Virus record (IMG/VR): IMGVR_UViG_3300023179_000363
Location: 1 to 30,285 of that record
DNA length: 30,285 nt
Direction: 5' to 3' (one strand)
Source: a virus
Below, piece by piece: positions 6,150-11,811 of the stretch. The notes beneath the pieces were generated by a model. The model worked only from the letters and a program-made list of their open reading frames with translations. It had not been told where the DNA came from and did no database searches. The first letter of the stretch is position 1, and each line of letters opens with the position of its first letter. A program made the translations under genes and the position numbers.

Positions 6150-7214
6150 TTAGAACAAGTAAGCGTTGTCACGCGCCCACGAAACAAACGCGCTGCTGCT
6201 GAACAGGACATCTTTCTTCTGCGGGTTCTTGCTTGCAGTCAAACAGAAGATGGACTGAAGTTCCTTCGGGCAACGCTTGAGATACTCAAACCACTTGCCG
6301 ATGTTCTTGTTGTCGATACGCATAACCGCACCGAACGCCATGATGCAAAGCGCAGACACGTGCTTCGGCACAGGTGCAGTCAATGGGTTAGCAATAACTT
6401 CAGCCCACGGTGTAAGTTCATCTGCCATCTGGATGTAGGCCACCATGTCACGCGCACCCGAATAGCCGATGGTTCCTTCCAGCGCAGTAATCAATGCGTT
6501 GGTCGTGTACTTGTCACGGTTACGCACAATCGTCGATGCACCCGCAACAGAACGCGGCGAACAGAACGCAGCTTGCGGACGCTTGGGGTTGTAGTTGTAG
6601 TGATTGTCAGCTTGCGCGGCGTCCTTGTAGCTTTGGAAGATTTGCGGAGTCTCACGCGCCCATGCCATAACTTCCGGCACGATGTCGTTGTGTACCGCCC
6701 AATCGTCAATCCATTCTTGCGTAGTGGGGTTCTTGATTGGCAATTCAGTCACGCGATTGCGGCTGTGTGCTTTCATCACATCGCCAACACCGTCGCCGCT
6801 AAAGTTACCAGCAGTGATGACGACAGACTCAGGATTTATGGTCAGCCCACCGATACGGCGCGGGTGCGTCAGCACAGGGTGCAGGGTGTTCTTCACGCCG
6901 TTCTCGCCTTTGGTAAACTCGTCAAGGAAAATGCAAAGCGGCTCGTCAAGATGGAATCCCCAGAACTCGTTGGGGTAGAACTGTGTGGTGCGCGTCTGAT
7001 GGTTGGGCATGGGGATGCCGATGTCGCCAATCTCTAGGTTAGGTACGTCCATGTAGATAGGCTTCATGTTAAGGCGCTCGGCGATAACCTTATGCATCGC
7101 GGTCTTACCGATACCCGGCGTGCCGACTAAGTGAAAGGTATTGCGCGGGTTGGCGCAGATAAGGTCAACCGCTTCTTTGAGAGTGACGGCGCCGTTGGTT
7201 GCGACTTGTGACAT
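6150..7214 (-). CDS. MoxR-type AAA+ ATPase
   Basis: Walker A GTPGIGKT (residues 31-38), Walker B CIFLDEF (94-100), sensor-1 asparagine in ITAGNFSG (N137) and candidate arginine fingers in HSRNRV (R152, R154) identify an AAA+ ATPase of the MoxR/CbbQ kind. Such ATPases work as hexamers and pair with VWA-domain proteins to remodel or activate targets. The VWA partner gene lies just downstream here. The length (354 aa) is usual, with an extra C-terminal helical part from about residue 255. Start ATG 7214 follows AGGAG by 8 bases. Palindromic element C lies 76 bases upstream. Confidence 0.93.
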   Translation of the reverse strand: MSQVATNGAVTLKEAVDLICANPRNTFHLVGTPGIGKTAMHKVIAERLNMKPIYMDVPNLEIGDIGIPMPNHQTRTTQFYPNEFWGFHLDEPLCIFLDEFTKGENGVKNTLHPVLTHPRRIGGLTINPESVVITAGNFSGDGVGDVMKAHSRNRVTELPIKNPTTQEWIDDWAVHNDIVPEVMAWARETPQIFQSYKDAAQADNHYNYNPKRPQAAFCSPRSVAGASTIVRNRDKYTTNALITALEGTIGYSGARDMVAYIQMADELTPWAEVIANPLTAPVPKHVSALCIMAFGAVMRIDNKNIGKWFEYLKRCPKELQSIFCLTASKNPQKKDVLFSSSAFVSWARDNAYLF

Positions 7215-7253
7215 TGCGAGTTCTCCTGAATAGATAGTAGATAAGACGTTGGA

Positions 7254-8558
7254 TTAATTGCTAACTTCGATACTGCTAACTTCATTGCTGCCACACATCG
7301 ACATTGCTGTCGATTTGTTCTGTACCTTCTTATATTCGGTGAAGGCGTTTACAAAGATAAAGTTTTGGTTGCGCGAGTTCTTAGCCTCGTTCTCGGCGGG
7401 CTTGAATATCCTGTCGGCGTAGCAAACCTTTATCGTTTCTTCCAATACCTCATACATACTGTCATTGCGACAACTAGCAAGCTCGGGTGCTACACCGCGT
7501 AAATCAGGCCAAGCATACGCAACACCACGCGGTCCACTAACGATGATAATGATGTGCGCCTTCAGCCACTCAGTCGGGTCGTTGCCTTGCATCATCTGCA
7601 ATAGCTTGTTCGCGTTCATGCCAAGCTGCGCTGAATCATTCTCAAGAATAGCTGGCAGTCCGTTGAACGGTTGCTTGGTCAAGTAACCCAGCGTCGCCGT
7701 GTTTGCCCTATGGATTTGCGACATCCTGACTGAGTGCGCTCGATGACAGATTGCCATGATGAAATGCTCAATCAAATAATTTTCCGTAATCGGTCTGCTC
7801 CAGAAAGGGTGTTCGGAACCCTCAAACAACTTACGCAATTCGGGCACGATGTTTGGCAGTTCTGAAGTTGGCGTGTCTGGTGGTATCCCCAAAACCTCAA
7901 GGCCAACGCGCCGCGTATCGCCGCTGTCGTATTGCCGCATTGCATTAAGTGTTCGGCAGTAGTCTATGAACGGCGCAATGGTTGGTGTAACTTCCTTGCA
8001 TACCTTATGCCATTCCTTCTTATCCATGTGCCAGTTGCTGTAATGCTCACCTTCCACGGTAATAATGTGTGTGCATCCGTGGATGCTGTTGAACACCGAC
8101 GATAGGGTGTTGAGGTTGATAACCAGCGGGTCTGTCGAGCCGATGAGGTATTTATCGGTTACAGGGTATTGTGCAAACTCTGTCGGCGACCGCGCGTGGG
8201 CGTTAGCCTCGACGAATATCATCTTGCCTCTGTCGATATACACCGTGCCATAGTCCGACGGCAGAATCTTGTCTATGAACGCAGCAGTACTTGGTGTCAC
8301 CCAACCGTTGTGTTTGAGAAGAATGGTGTCGGTCTGCTTGAGAAACGTAACACACGGCGAACCGTACAGGACGCACTCGATGTTCTCGTCTTTGTCCATG
8401 CGCAGCTCCAAGTGCTTGTATCTACGCGCACCTAGGGGCCGAATCTCAGGGTTGCTACCACGGATAGGTGTGGTGCTTTGGTACCGTTTGTATGCCTCGT
8501 TGTATGTGCGCAGTTTTGGTATGAACGCTCCAGATAGCGGGCCGTTGCCATATGCCAT
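7254..8558 (-). CDS. Large phage protein of unknown function, 434 aa
   Basis: I choose ATG 8558 (MAYGNGPLSGAF) because it begins one base after the stop of the upstream small gene; in-frame codons further upstream would overlap it. The N-terminus, including IPKLRTYNEAYKRYQST and PIRGSNPEIRPLGARR, looks like a family I have seen annotated only as hypothetical in phages. The middle has ILPSDYGTVYIDRGKMIFVE and repeated strands; no catalytic motif is clear. The 3' end carries palindromic element C. It may belong functionally with the ATPase gene that follows 39 bases later. Confidence 0.75.
   Translation of the reverse strand: MAYGNGPLSGAFIPKLRTYNEAYKRYQSTTPIRGSNPEIRPLGARRYKHLELRMDKDENIECVLYGSPCVTFLKQTDTILLKHNGWVTPSTAAFIDKILPSDYGTVYIDRGKMIFVEANAHARSPTEFAQYPVTDKYLIGSTDPLVINLNTLSSVFNSIHGCTHIITVEGEHYSNWHMDKKEWHKVCKEVTPTIAPFIDYCRTLNAMRQYDSGDTRRVGLEVLGIPPDTPTSELPNIVPELRKLFEGSEHPFWSRPITENYLIEHFIMAICHRAHSVRMSQIHRANTATLGYLTKQPFNGLPAILENDSAQLGMNANKLLQMMQGNDPTEWLKAHIIIIVSGPRGVAYAWPDLRGVAPELASCRNDSMYEVLEETIKVCYADRIFKPAENEAKNSRNQNFIFVNAFTEYKKVQNKSTAMSMCGSNEVSSIEVSN
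7290..7321. promoter_or_regulatory. 32-bp palindromic element, copy C
   Basis: Core TCGACATTGCTGTCGA (7298-7313) with right flank TTTGTTCT. It is inside the last codons of the 434-aa gene, read there as K-S-T-A-M-S-M, a different frame from copies B and E. It lies upstream of the MoxR-type gene. A 10-base direct repeat (GAAGTTAGCA on the - strand) follows within 40 bases. Confidence 0.78.
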
Positions 8559-8559
8559 C

Positions 8560-8733
8560 TCACACCCCCACTCGATAGCAGACATACGCATCAACACCCA
8601 TGCTGCTAGACGCGTGACAGTCCAAGGCTTTTAGTTGCCAGTCAACACCGATGTTGATGAGTGTCAGCACCACCAGAACAGCAAGCACCGCACCGACCAT
8701 CAACCCCGTGTAGAAGTTATCTTCGTCAATCAT
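8560..8733 (-). CDS. 57-aa membrane protein
   Basis: Start ATG 8733-8731 (MIDEDNFYTG) is set by GGGGAG 6 bases upstream. Residues 10-28 (GLMVGAVLAVLVVLTLINI) form one membrane helix, followed by a polar tail with two cysteines (C42 and C54). Two bases separate the start from the preceding stop and one base separates the stop from the next start. It is one of two adjacent small membrane proteins; both could act at the inner membrane early in infection. No family is recognised. Confidence 0.6.
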   Translation of the reverse strand: MIDEDNFYTGLMVGAVLAVLVVLTLINIGVDWQLKALDCHASSSMGVDAYVCYRVGV

Positions 8734-8734
8734 C

Positions 8735-8869
8735 TCAGTCTCCCCATGCGCCAAACGCTCTGGCGATTTGTGCTACCACCACCACGATGGAAGCAACCAC
8801 AACTGCGTACATCAGCCGACGCTCGGCCTTCGTCAATTCTTCTTCTTGCTTAGGGTCGTACAGTTTCAC
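8735..8869 (-). CDS. 44-aa membrane protein, GTG start
   Basis: A GTG start (8869-8867) lies 8 bases after AAGGAG. The product (MKLYDPKQEEELTKAERR at the start) has a charged N-terminus and one hydrophobic segment (about 19-35, MYAVVVASIVVVVAQIA), then ARAFGAWGD. It overlaps the gene upstream by 20 bases and ends just before the next start. Its good ribosome binding site and membrane-protein composition support it. Confidence 0.6.
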   Translation of the reverse strand: MKLYDPKQEEELTKAERRLMYAVVVASIVVVVAQIARAFGAWGD

Positions 8870-9023
8870 GTCTCTTCTCCTTGGTTGTCAGCACATACTT
8901 GATGTAAGTCTGGTTGTTCTCAGCTAGTAACCGCTTGCGTTTGTTCTCGTCGGCGATTGCAGCTTTGCGTTGGTGATGGTTCCTGATGTAGCTGTAGTCG
9001 CGTGTTGTTCCCTCAGTCGCCAT
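8850..9023 (-). CDS. Small basic protein, 57 aa
   Basis: ATG 9023-9021 follows GGGAG by 7 bases and overlaps the previous gene by 11 bases. The product is rich in Lys/Arg (RNHHQRKAAIADENKRKR; TTKEKRRETVRP) and likely helical, so nucleic-acid binding is possible. A longer in-frame reading exists upstream but would lie wholly within the preceding gene. Function unknown. Confidence 0.6.
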   Translation of the reverse strand: MATEGTTRDYSYIRNHHQRKAAIADENKRKRLLAENNQTYIKYVLTTKEKRRETVRP

Positions 9024-9363
9024 CTTTCTGCTCCCGCTTCGCAGCCTTAGCCACGCGCATCTTCTGCATACGCTCGTAGTCGCGTACCCTGCGCTCGTAT
9101 TCGGTTTTGGGGATAGCCATGCGAACGGATACGAACATGGTCTCACCGTCATCTCCTGCTTTAAGCACAGTCCAGTCTTGCTTGGTGTACTTCCAATCAA
9201 TCTCGCCCACGTTTTGTGCGGCGGTCATAAGCGCGTAGCGGTGCGCCCTTCTTGCCATTGCTTGTGTGTATGCGTGGTGCGGCACGTCGGTGGCGTGGGA
9301 TTGGTTATGTTGGAACAGTTCGACGTCGGTGTCGATTTGTTCCCAGTTGGTTTGGCTGGTCAT
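9013..9363 (-). CDS. Hypothetical 116-aa protein
   Basis: ATG 9363 follows GGGAG by 7 bases. The protein starts MTSQTNWEQIDTDVELF, then has a His-rich stretch, and ends in a very basic helix (RMQKMRVAKAAKREQKDGD). The codons for residues 7-17 contain palindromic element E. The EQIDTxV stretch recurs near the end of the ribbon-helix-helix-like protein only because both genes contain the same DNA element in the same frame. Function unknown. Confidence 0.62.
   Translation of the reverse strand: MTSQTNWEQIDTDVELFQHNQSHATDVPHHAYTQAMARRAHRYALMTAAQNVGEIDWKYTKQDWTVLKAGDDGETMFVSVRMAIPKTEYERRVRDYERMQKMRVAKAAKREQKDGD
9312..9343. promoter_or_regulatory. 32-bp palindromic element, copy E
   Basis: Core TCGACGTCGGTGTCGA (9320-9335) with full outer arms GGAACA (9312-9317) and TGTTCC (9338-9343). 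It sits 20 bases inside the coding region of the 116-aa gene, where a bound protein could block elongation. Confidence 0.85.
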
Positions 9364-9365
9364 TC

Positions 9366-9614
9366 TCAGTCTCCCTTGGTCTCGGTGGTGTTGAGGGCGT
9401 GTTCGATAGCGCGGATTAGGATTGGTACGTTGCGCTCACGCGGGTGCATCAGATGTTGTTGCAGTTGAACCGCAAGATTGCGGAACATATTGATGTGTTG
9501 CTTGCGTGTGTCGAGTAAATGCAGGACTCGGGATAGTTTCTCGTTGGCCTCCTTGGTCTTCGTGGTTAGCTCGCGCAGTTGCAGGATGTGGTTGGTGATG
9601 TCAACGGTGGTCAT
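9366..9614 (-). CDS. 82-aa coiled-coil protein
   Basis: ATG 9614-9612 has GGAG 6 bases upstream; a longer reading would overlap the neighbouring gene. The sequence shows heptad-like helices (ITNHILQLRELTTKTKEAN; LSRVLHLLDTRKQHINMF) over most of its length. The gene is the second in the leftward early transcript. A dimeric or oligomeric accessory protein is likely; no family is recognised. Confidence 0.58.
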   Translation of the reverse strand: MTTVDITNHILQLRELTTKTKEANEKLSRVLHLLDTRKQHINMFRNLAVQLQQHLMHPRERNVPILIRAIEHALNTTETKGD

Positions 9615-9627
9615 TGTTGTCTCCTGA

Positions 9628-9765
9628 TTACAGTTGCCGGTCAGCTTTGGGGTTGATGTAAACCAGTCGCCCGAACAGGAAGTGGCCGTTGTGGATTTGG
9701 TTCTGCACCCTGACTGCTTGGGTGTAGTACATGGGGTAAATGAGGCGGAAGATGAATCGGAACAT
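9628..9765 (-). CDS. 45-aa basic protein, first gene of the early transcript
   Basis: ATG 9765-9763 has GGAG 7 bases upstream. The product starts MFRFIFRLIYPMYYTQ, then QNQIHNGHFLFGRLVYINPK. It is aromatic and basic and could associate with membranes through its first 15 residues. The start codon and ribosome binding site lie inside palindromic element F, so binding of a protein to this DNA, or folding of the RNA, would directly affect expression. It is the first gene after the strong leftward promoter. Confidence 0.55.
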   Translation of the reverse strand: MFRFIFRLIYPMYYTQAVRVQNQIHNGHFLFGRLVYINPKADRQL

Positions 9766-9790
9766 TTCGACACTCCTGTCGTTTTGTGCC
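9759..9790. promoter_or_regulatory. 32-bp palindromic element, copy F
   Basis: Core CGACACTCCTGTCG (9768-9781) with outer arms GGAACA (9759-9764) and TGTGCC (9785-9790). It covers the GGAG and ATG of the 45-aa gene and lies about 55-85 bases downstream of the predicted transcription start. Confidence 0.82.
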
Positions 9791-9850
9791 ACATGGGTGG
9801 CGGGTTGATGAAGGTAGAACACAGGACGCTCTCCAACGTGTCCTTCGGAC

Positions 9851-9879
9851 ATTGTATCATATTCCTACGCGTTTGTCAA
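9851..9879 (-). promoter_or_regulatory. Strong leftward early promoter
   Basis: On the - strand TTGACA (9879-9874), a 17-base spacer and TACAAT (9856-9851) make a near-consensus sigma70 promoter. Transcription would start near 9844 and run through the run of small early genes. It is placed at the edge of the repeat-rich region. Confidence 0.85.
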
Positions 9880-9976
9880 ATAGTTGTGACGTCCTAAAAG
9901 TTTAATTGTTCCAAATGTTCCATGGGATGTGTGTAGCTATGGAACAATTCGAAATCCTACAATAAATATGGTTTGT

Positions 9977-9996
9977 AATGTTCCAGATGGAACATT
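9977..9996. repeat. Palindrome AATGTTCC-AGAT-GGAACATT
   Basis: Perfect 8-bp arms around a 4-base centre (9977-9984 and 9989-9996). The hexamers face the opposite way from those in the 32-bp elements. Confidence 0.8.
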
Positions 9997-10097
9997 AGGG
10001 TACGTGGGATGGAACAATAGGGTGTCAGGGGTGCGGTGCGCGTAAGTGGTTCATTTTATTATTATTTATTAAAAAATATAGATAGAGAGAGATGTAT

Positions 10098-10232
10098 TGT
10101 TCCAATGTTCCACGTTTTTTCGAAAATGTACCCTCGTGTGGCAAAAATTTTTTTCCCTGCAAAATACCTTCGACAGATAAATTTTCTCCAGAATGTGCTC
10201 ATACTTCCCAAAAAACGTGGAACATTGGAACA
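10098..10232. repeat. Perfect 23-bp inverted repeat with 89-bp spacer
   Basis: The left arm 10098-10120 (two TGTTCC, then CACG and a T-run) is the exact reverse complement of the right arm 10210-10232. The spacer contains another half-core TTCGACA near 10168. It could form a cruciform or an RNA hairpin, or bring four binding sites into symmetric positions. The arms are not flanked by a target duplication and hold no transposase, so this is not an insertion sequence. Confidence 0.85.
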
Positions 10233-10329
10233 TTCCTTTATAATCAACGACTTAACTTGGAACAATGCTTGGAACATTTGGAACAAATGGCCTGTTTATG
10301 GAACAATTCGAAATCCTACAGAATCCAAT

Positions 10330-10361
10330 GGAACAATTCGACACCAATGTCGTTTTGTTCC
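10330..10361. promoter_or_regulatory. 32-bp palindromic element, copy G
   Basis: Core TCGACACCAATGTCGT (10338-10353) with outer arms GGAACA (10330-10335) and TGTTCC (10356-10361). It closes the iteron-like array on the right. Its left half (GGAACAATTCGA) equals the beginning of the 24-bp direct repeat, which ties the two repeat types together. Confidence 0.85.
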
Positions 10362-10447
10362 AACACCGAATTTGAGCGCACAGTACGCGCGTAGGCTGCG
10401 GCGTCTTTTTCACCAGTTCCCTCCGGTCACTCCCTGCGCGAGGGCAT

Positions 10448-10472
10448 AAAAAAACCCCCGCCGTAGCGGGGG
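10448..10472 (-). terminator. Rho-independent terminator (leftward)
   Basis: On the - strand a 7-bp GC stem CCCCCGC/GCGGGGG with TACG loop is followed by seven T. It ends the single-gene transcript of the 207-aa protein and insulates the repeat region from it. Confidence 0.92.
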
Positions 10473-10488
10473 CCGTGATGCGGGTGAA

Positions 10489-11112
10489 TCAGGCTTTCGG
10501 CAGCATTGCTTTGATAGCCTCAAGTACCTTCCGGTTGTTGGCGTTCCACTGCAACGCGACTACAGCCTCGCGCACCTCTTTGCGCAGTGCGATGAATGAT
10601 TCCTGCGCCTCTTTGGTTTCGGCCTTAACCTGCGACGCGATGGCCTTGTGAACCATCTGCGCCTCTTTGAGCGCCTCCACTGTGCCAGCCTCCACCAAGG
10701 CCTTTGCTTTCTGCGCCAGTACTGCGCGAGGTTCCGCTGCAAGTGCCTCTACCTTCTTTGCTTCATCCTCGCGCCCCTTGGCTACCTTCTCGGCCTTACC
10801 CTTGGCCTTAGGCTTGGCCAGTCCGCAGCGCGACGCCAGTAGCAGCGCAAACCGTTCCCAGCCCTTCTGCGGGTCATCCAGAGGCGAGGCCTTAATCCAC
10901 GATTCGCGGTACGCGTTCCATTGTTCCAGAGTCGGGTCAATACCTAGACGCTTAGCTGCAGCGTCGACGACAGTGAATATGGCAGTTTCGCCCTTTGCGA
11001 ACGCCTGCGAGTCTAGCTTCGCACCGTCCATGATATCGGCAAAAGGATTGACAACGCCTGCGGCGTTAAGGATGGATTCGGGCTGACCCGATGACTTGGT
11101 GATTGTGCTCAT
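10489..11112 (-). CDS. Early phage protein with Ala/Lys/Glu-rich helical tail, 207 aa
   Basis: ATG 11112 follows GGAGGG by 6 bases. Residues 1-100 look globular (ILNAAGVVNPFADIMDGAK; QWNAYRESWIKASPLDDPQK). From about residue 100 there is a long Lys/Ala/Glu-rich helix (KPKAKGKAEKVAKGREDEAK; LVEAGTVEALKEAQMVHKA), likely a coiled coil. It is a single-gene unit with its own terminator, upstream of the iteron-like region, with palindromic element H about 100 bases before its start. A replication-initiation, nucleoid-like or regulatory protein would fit that position, but I see no known domain. Confidence 0.72.
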   Translation of the reverse strand: MSTITKSSGQPESILNAAGVVNPFADIMDGAKLDSQAFAKGETAIFTVVDAAAKRLGIDPTLEQWNAYRESWIKASPLDDPQKGWERFALLLASRCGLAKPKAKGKAEKVAKGREDEAKKVEALAAEPRAVLAQKAKALVEAGTVEALKEAQMVHKAIASQVKAETKEAQESFIALRKEVREAVVALQWNANNRKVLEAIKAMLPKA

Positions 11113-11211
11113 GATGTACCCTCCGATGGGCGTTAAGTGGCGACGTCCGCCACAACGTCATCCTACAGTATCCAACACCTGGTAGCGTGAATCTTTTGTT
11201 ACAAGTCGCGC

Positions 11212-11243
11212 GGTACACTTCGACGCGCGTGTCGATTTGTTCC
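11212..11243. promoter_or_regulatory. 32-bp palindromic element, copy H
   Basis: Core TCGACGCGCGTGTCGA (11220-11235), left flank GGTACACT, right flank TTTGTTCC. It lies in the divergent region about 100 bases upstream of the 207-aa gene and 200 bases before the rightward promoter. Confidence 0.82.
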
Positions 11244-11253
11244 ACCCAGTAAC

Positions 11254-11272
11254 GCTAATGATTATCATTCTC
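11254..11272. promoter_or_regulatory. Fur-box-like 19-bp palindrome
   Basis: GCTAATGATTATCATTCTC matches 16 of 19 positions of the classical Fur consensus GATAATGATAATCATTATC. It stands 10 bases from element H in the divergent control region. It may be coincidence, because the core AATGATTATCATT is a simple palindrome. No iron-related gene is in the window. Confidence 0.35.
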
Positions 11273-11291
11273 GGTACCGTCGACCCTGTCG

Positions 11292-11323
11292 CCCCCGTCG
11301 CCCCCACCGGCCCCCGGCCCCCC
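11292..11323 (-). other. Four-run G-quadruplex motif (G-rich on - strand)
   Basis: On the + strand four cytosine tracts of 5, 5, 5 and 6 bases (11292-11296, 11301-11305, 11311-11315, 11318-11323) are separated by loops of 4, 5 and 2 bases. The - strand therefore fits a canonical G-quadruplex pattern with at least five tetrads. It lies in the intergenic region between the - and + transcription units (11113-11475), which contains no gene. Confidence 0.7.
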
Positions 11324-11439
11324 AAGCCGCAATCGATGGAACCTAGGGGGACATTTTCTCAATAATCTGCACTGTCAAAGACCATATTTTGAAATACCCC
11401 CCTATAGGAGTCCCAACCTCCTCCTAATCAAAAATATCA

Positions 11440-11467
11440 TTGCAAAATAAAAAATAGTGTTTATAAT
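11440..11467 (+). promoter_or_regulatory. Main rightward promoter
   Basis: TTGCAA (11440-11445), a 16-base AT-rich spacer and a perfect TATAAT (11462-11467). The expected start is near 11474, two bases before the ATG of the HNH gene, so the first gene would be translated from an almost leaderless message. The upstream sequence is A-rich, as in UP-element promoters. Confidence 0.75.
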
Positions 11468-11475
11468 CCGCACCC

Positions 11476-11811
11476 ATGACTACAAGCTACGAAAAATACG
11501 GTAAGAAGTACTACGAAGGGAACCGCGAAAAATGCGTGGAGCGCAACCGTGCGTACCAAATAAAGCAGAAGCAAAAATGGTGGGAATATAAAAAAACTTT
11601 GAAGTGTGAACGTTGTGGAGAAGACCACCCCGCATGCATTGATTTTCACCACATTAATCGCAATGACCCAGATAAGAAGCACGTAAGCAAGCTCATACAA
11701 AACCGGCTGTACGCTCAAGCGTATAGGGAAGTGAAGAAGTGCATTGTGGTGTGTGCTAACTGCCACCGAAAGATTCACTGGGATGAACGGCAAGAAGAGC
11801 TGAACAAATGA
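11476..11811 (+). CDS. HNH endonuclease
   Basis: The 111-aa protein has a compact HNH fold with zinc knuckles: CERC (residues 44-47), FHHINRND (57-64) with the catalytic histidine pair, and CANCHRKIH (93-101). HNH proteins next to the terminase genes are frequent in cos-type phages, where they assist the terminase in genome cleavage. A free-standing homing-type enzyme is the alternative. It begins 8 bases after a perfect -10 box with no Shine-Dalgarno. The stop overlaps the next start by ATGA. It leads the whole packaging/head operon. Confidence 0.88.
   Translation: MTTSYEKYGKKYYEGNREKCVERNRAYQIKQKQKWWEYKKTLKCERCGEDHPACIDFHHINRNDPDKKHVSKLIQNRLYAQAYREVKKCIVVCANCHRKIHWDERQEELNK

Larger units (their letters stand above)
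9900..10365. repeat. Iteron-like TGTTCC/GGAACA array, candidate origin or operator cluster
   Basis: About 16 copies of TGTTCC or GGAACA occur here (for example 9907, 9916, 9941, 9979, 9989, 10011, 10098, 10106, 10219, 10227, 10259, 10271, 10280, 10300, 10330, 10356), where less than one is expected by chance. Pairs are spaced 8-9 bases apart in direct orientation or face each other. A TATGGAACAATTCGAAATCC repeat (extended to 24 bases) occurs at 9938-9961 and 10297-10320. An AT-rich stretch lies at about 10049-10085. Together with the adjoining 10366-10447 and 9880-9899, the region shows no convincing gene. Iterons beside an AT-rich stretch suggest a replication origin; a dense operator array is the alternative. 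Confidence 0.7.

Noticed and set aside
6360-7037. A 225-codon + strand frame opposite the MoxR-type ATPase
   Set aside because: It lies wholly inside a gene with clear Walker motifs and encodes no recognisable protein.
8642-8657. Possible eighth palindromic element TCAACACCGATGTTGA
   Set aside because: The arms are symmetric but the core differs at key positions and neither outer arm is present, so it may be chance.
9907-9921. LexA-type box (GTTC direct repeat)
   Set aside because: The alphaproteobacterial LexA site needs seven bases between GTTC repeats; here the spacing is four or five.
10106-10224. parS-like half-sites (TGTTCCACGT and its complement)
   Set aside because: Each matches only half of the ParB site consensus TGTTNCACGTGAAACA; the halves are 95 bp apart and no full palindrome or parA/parB gene is present.
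10098-10232. Insertion sequence or MITE bounded by the 23-bp inverted repeat
   Set aside because: No target-site duplication or transposase is seen, and the arms consist of the same hexamers as the surrounding array.
10036-10449. Open frames on both strands (up to 137 codons) in the iteron-like region
   Set aside because: They are made largely of the repeated TGTTCC/GGAACA units, lack a ribosome binding site and show no domain; the region is better explained as non-coding.
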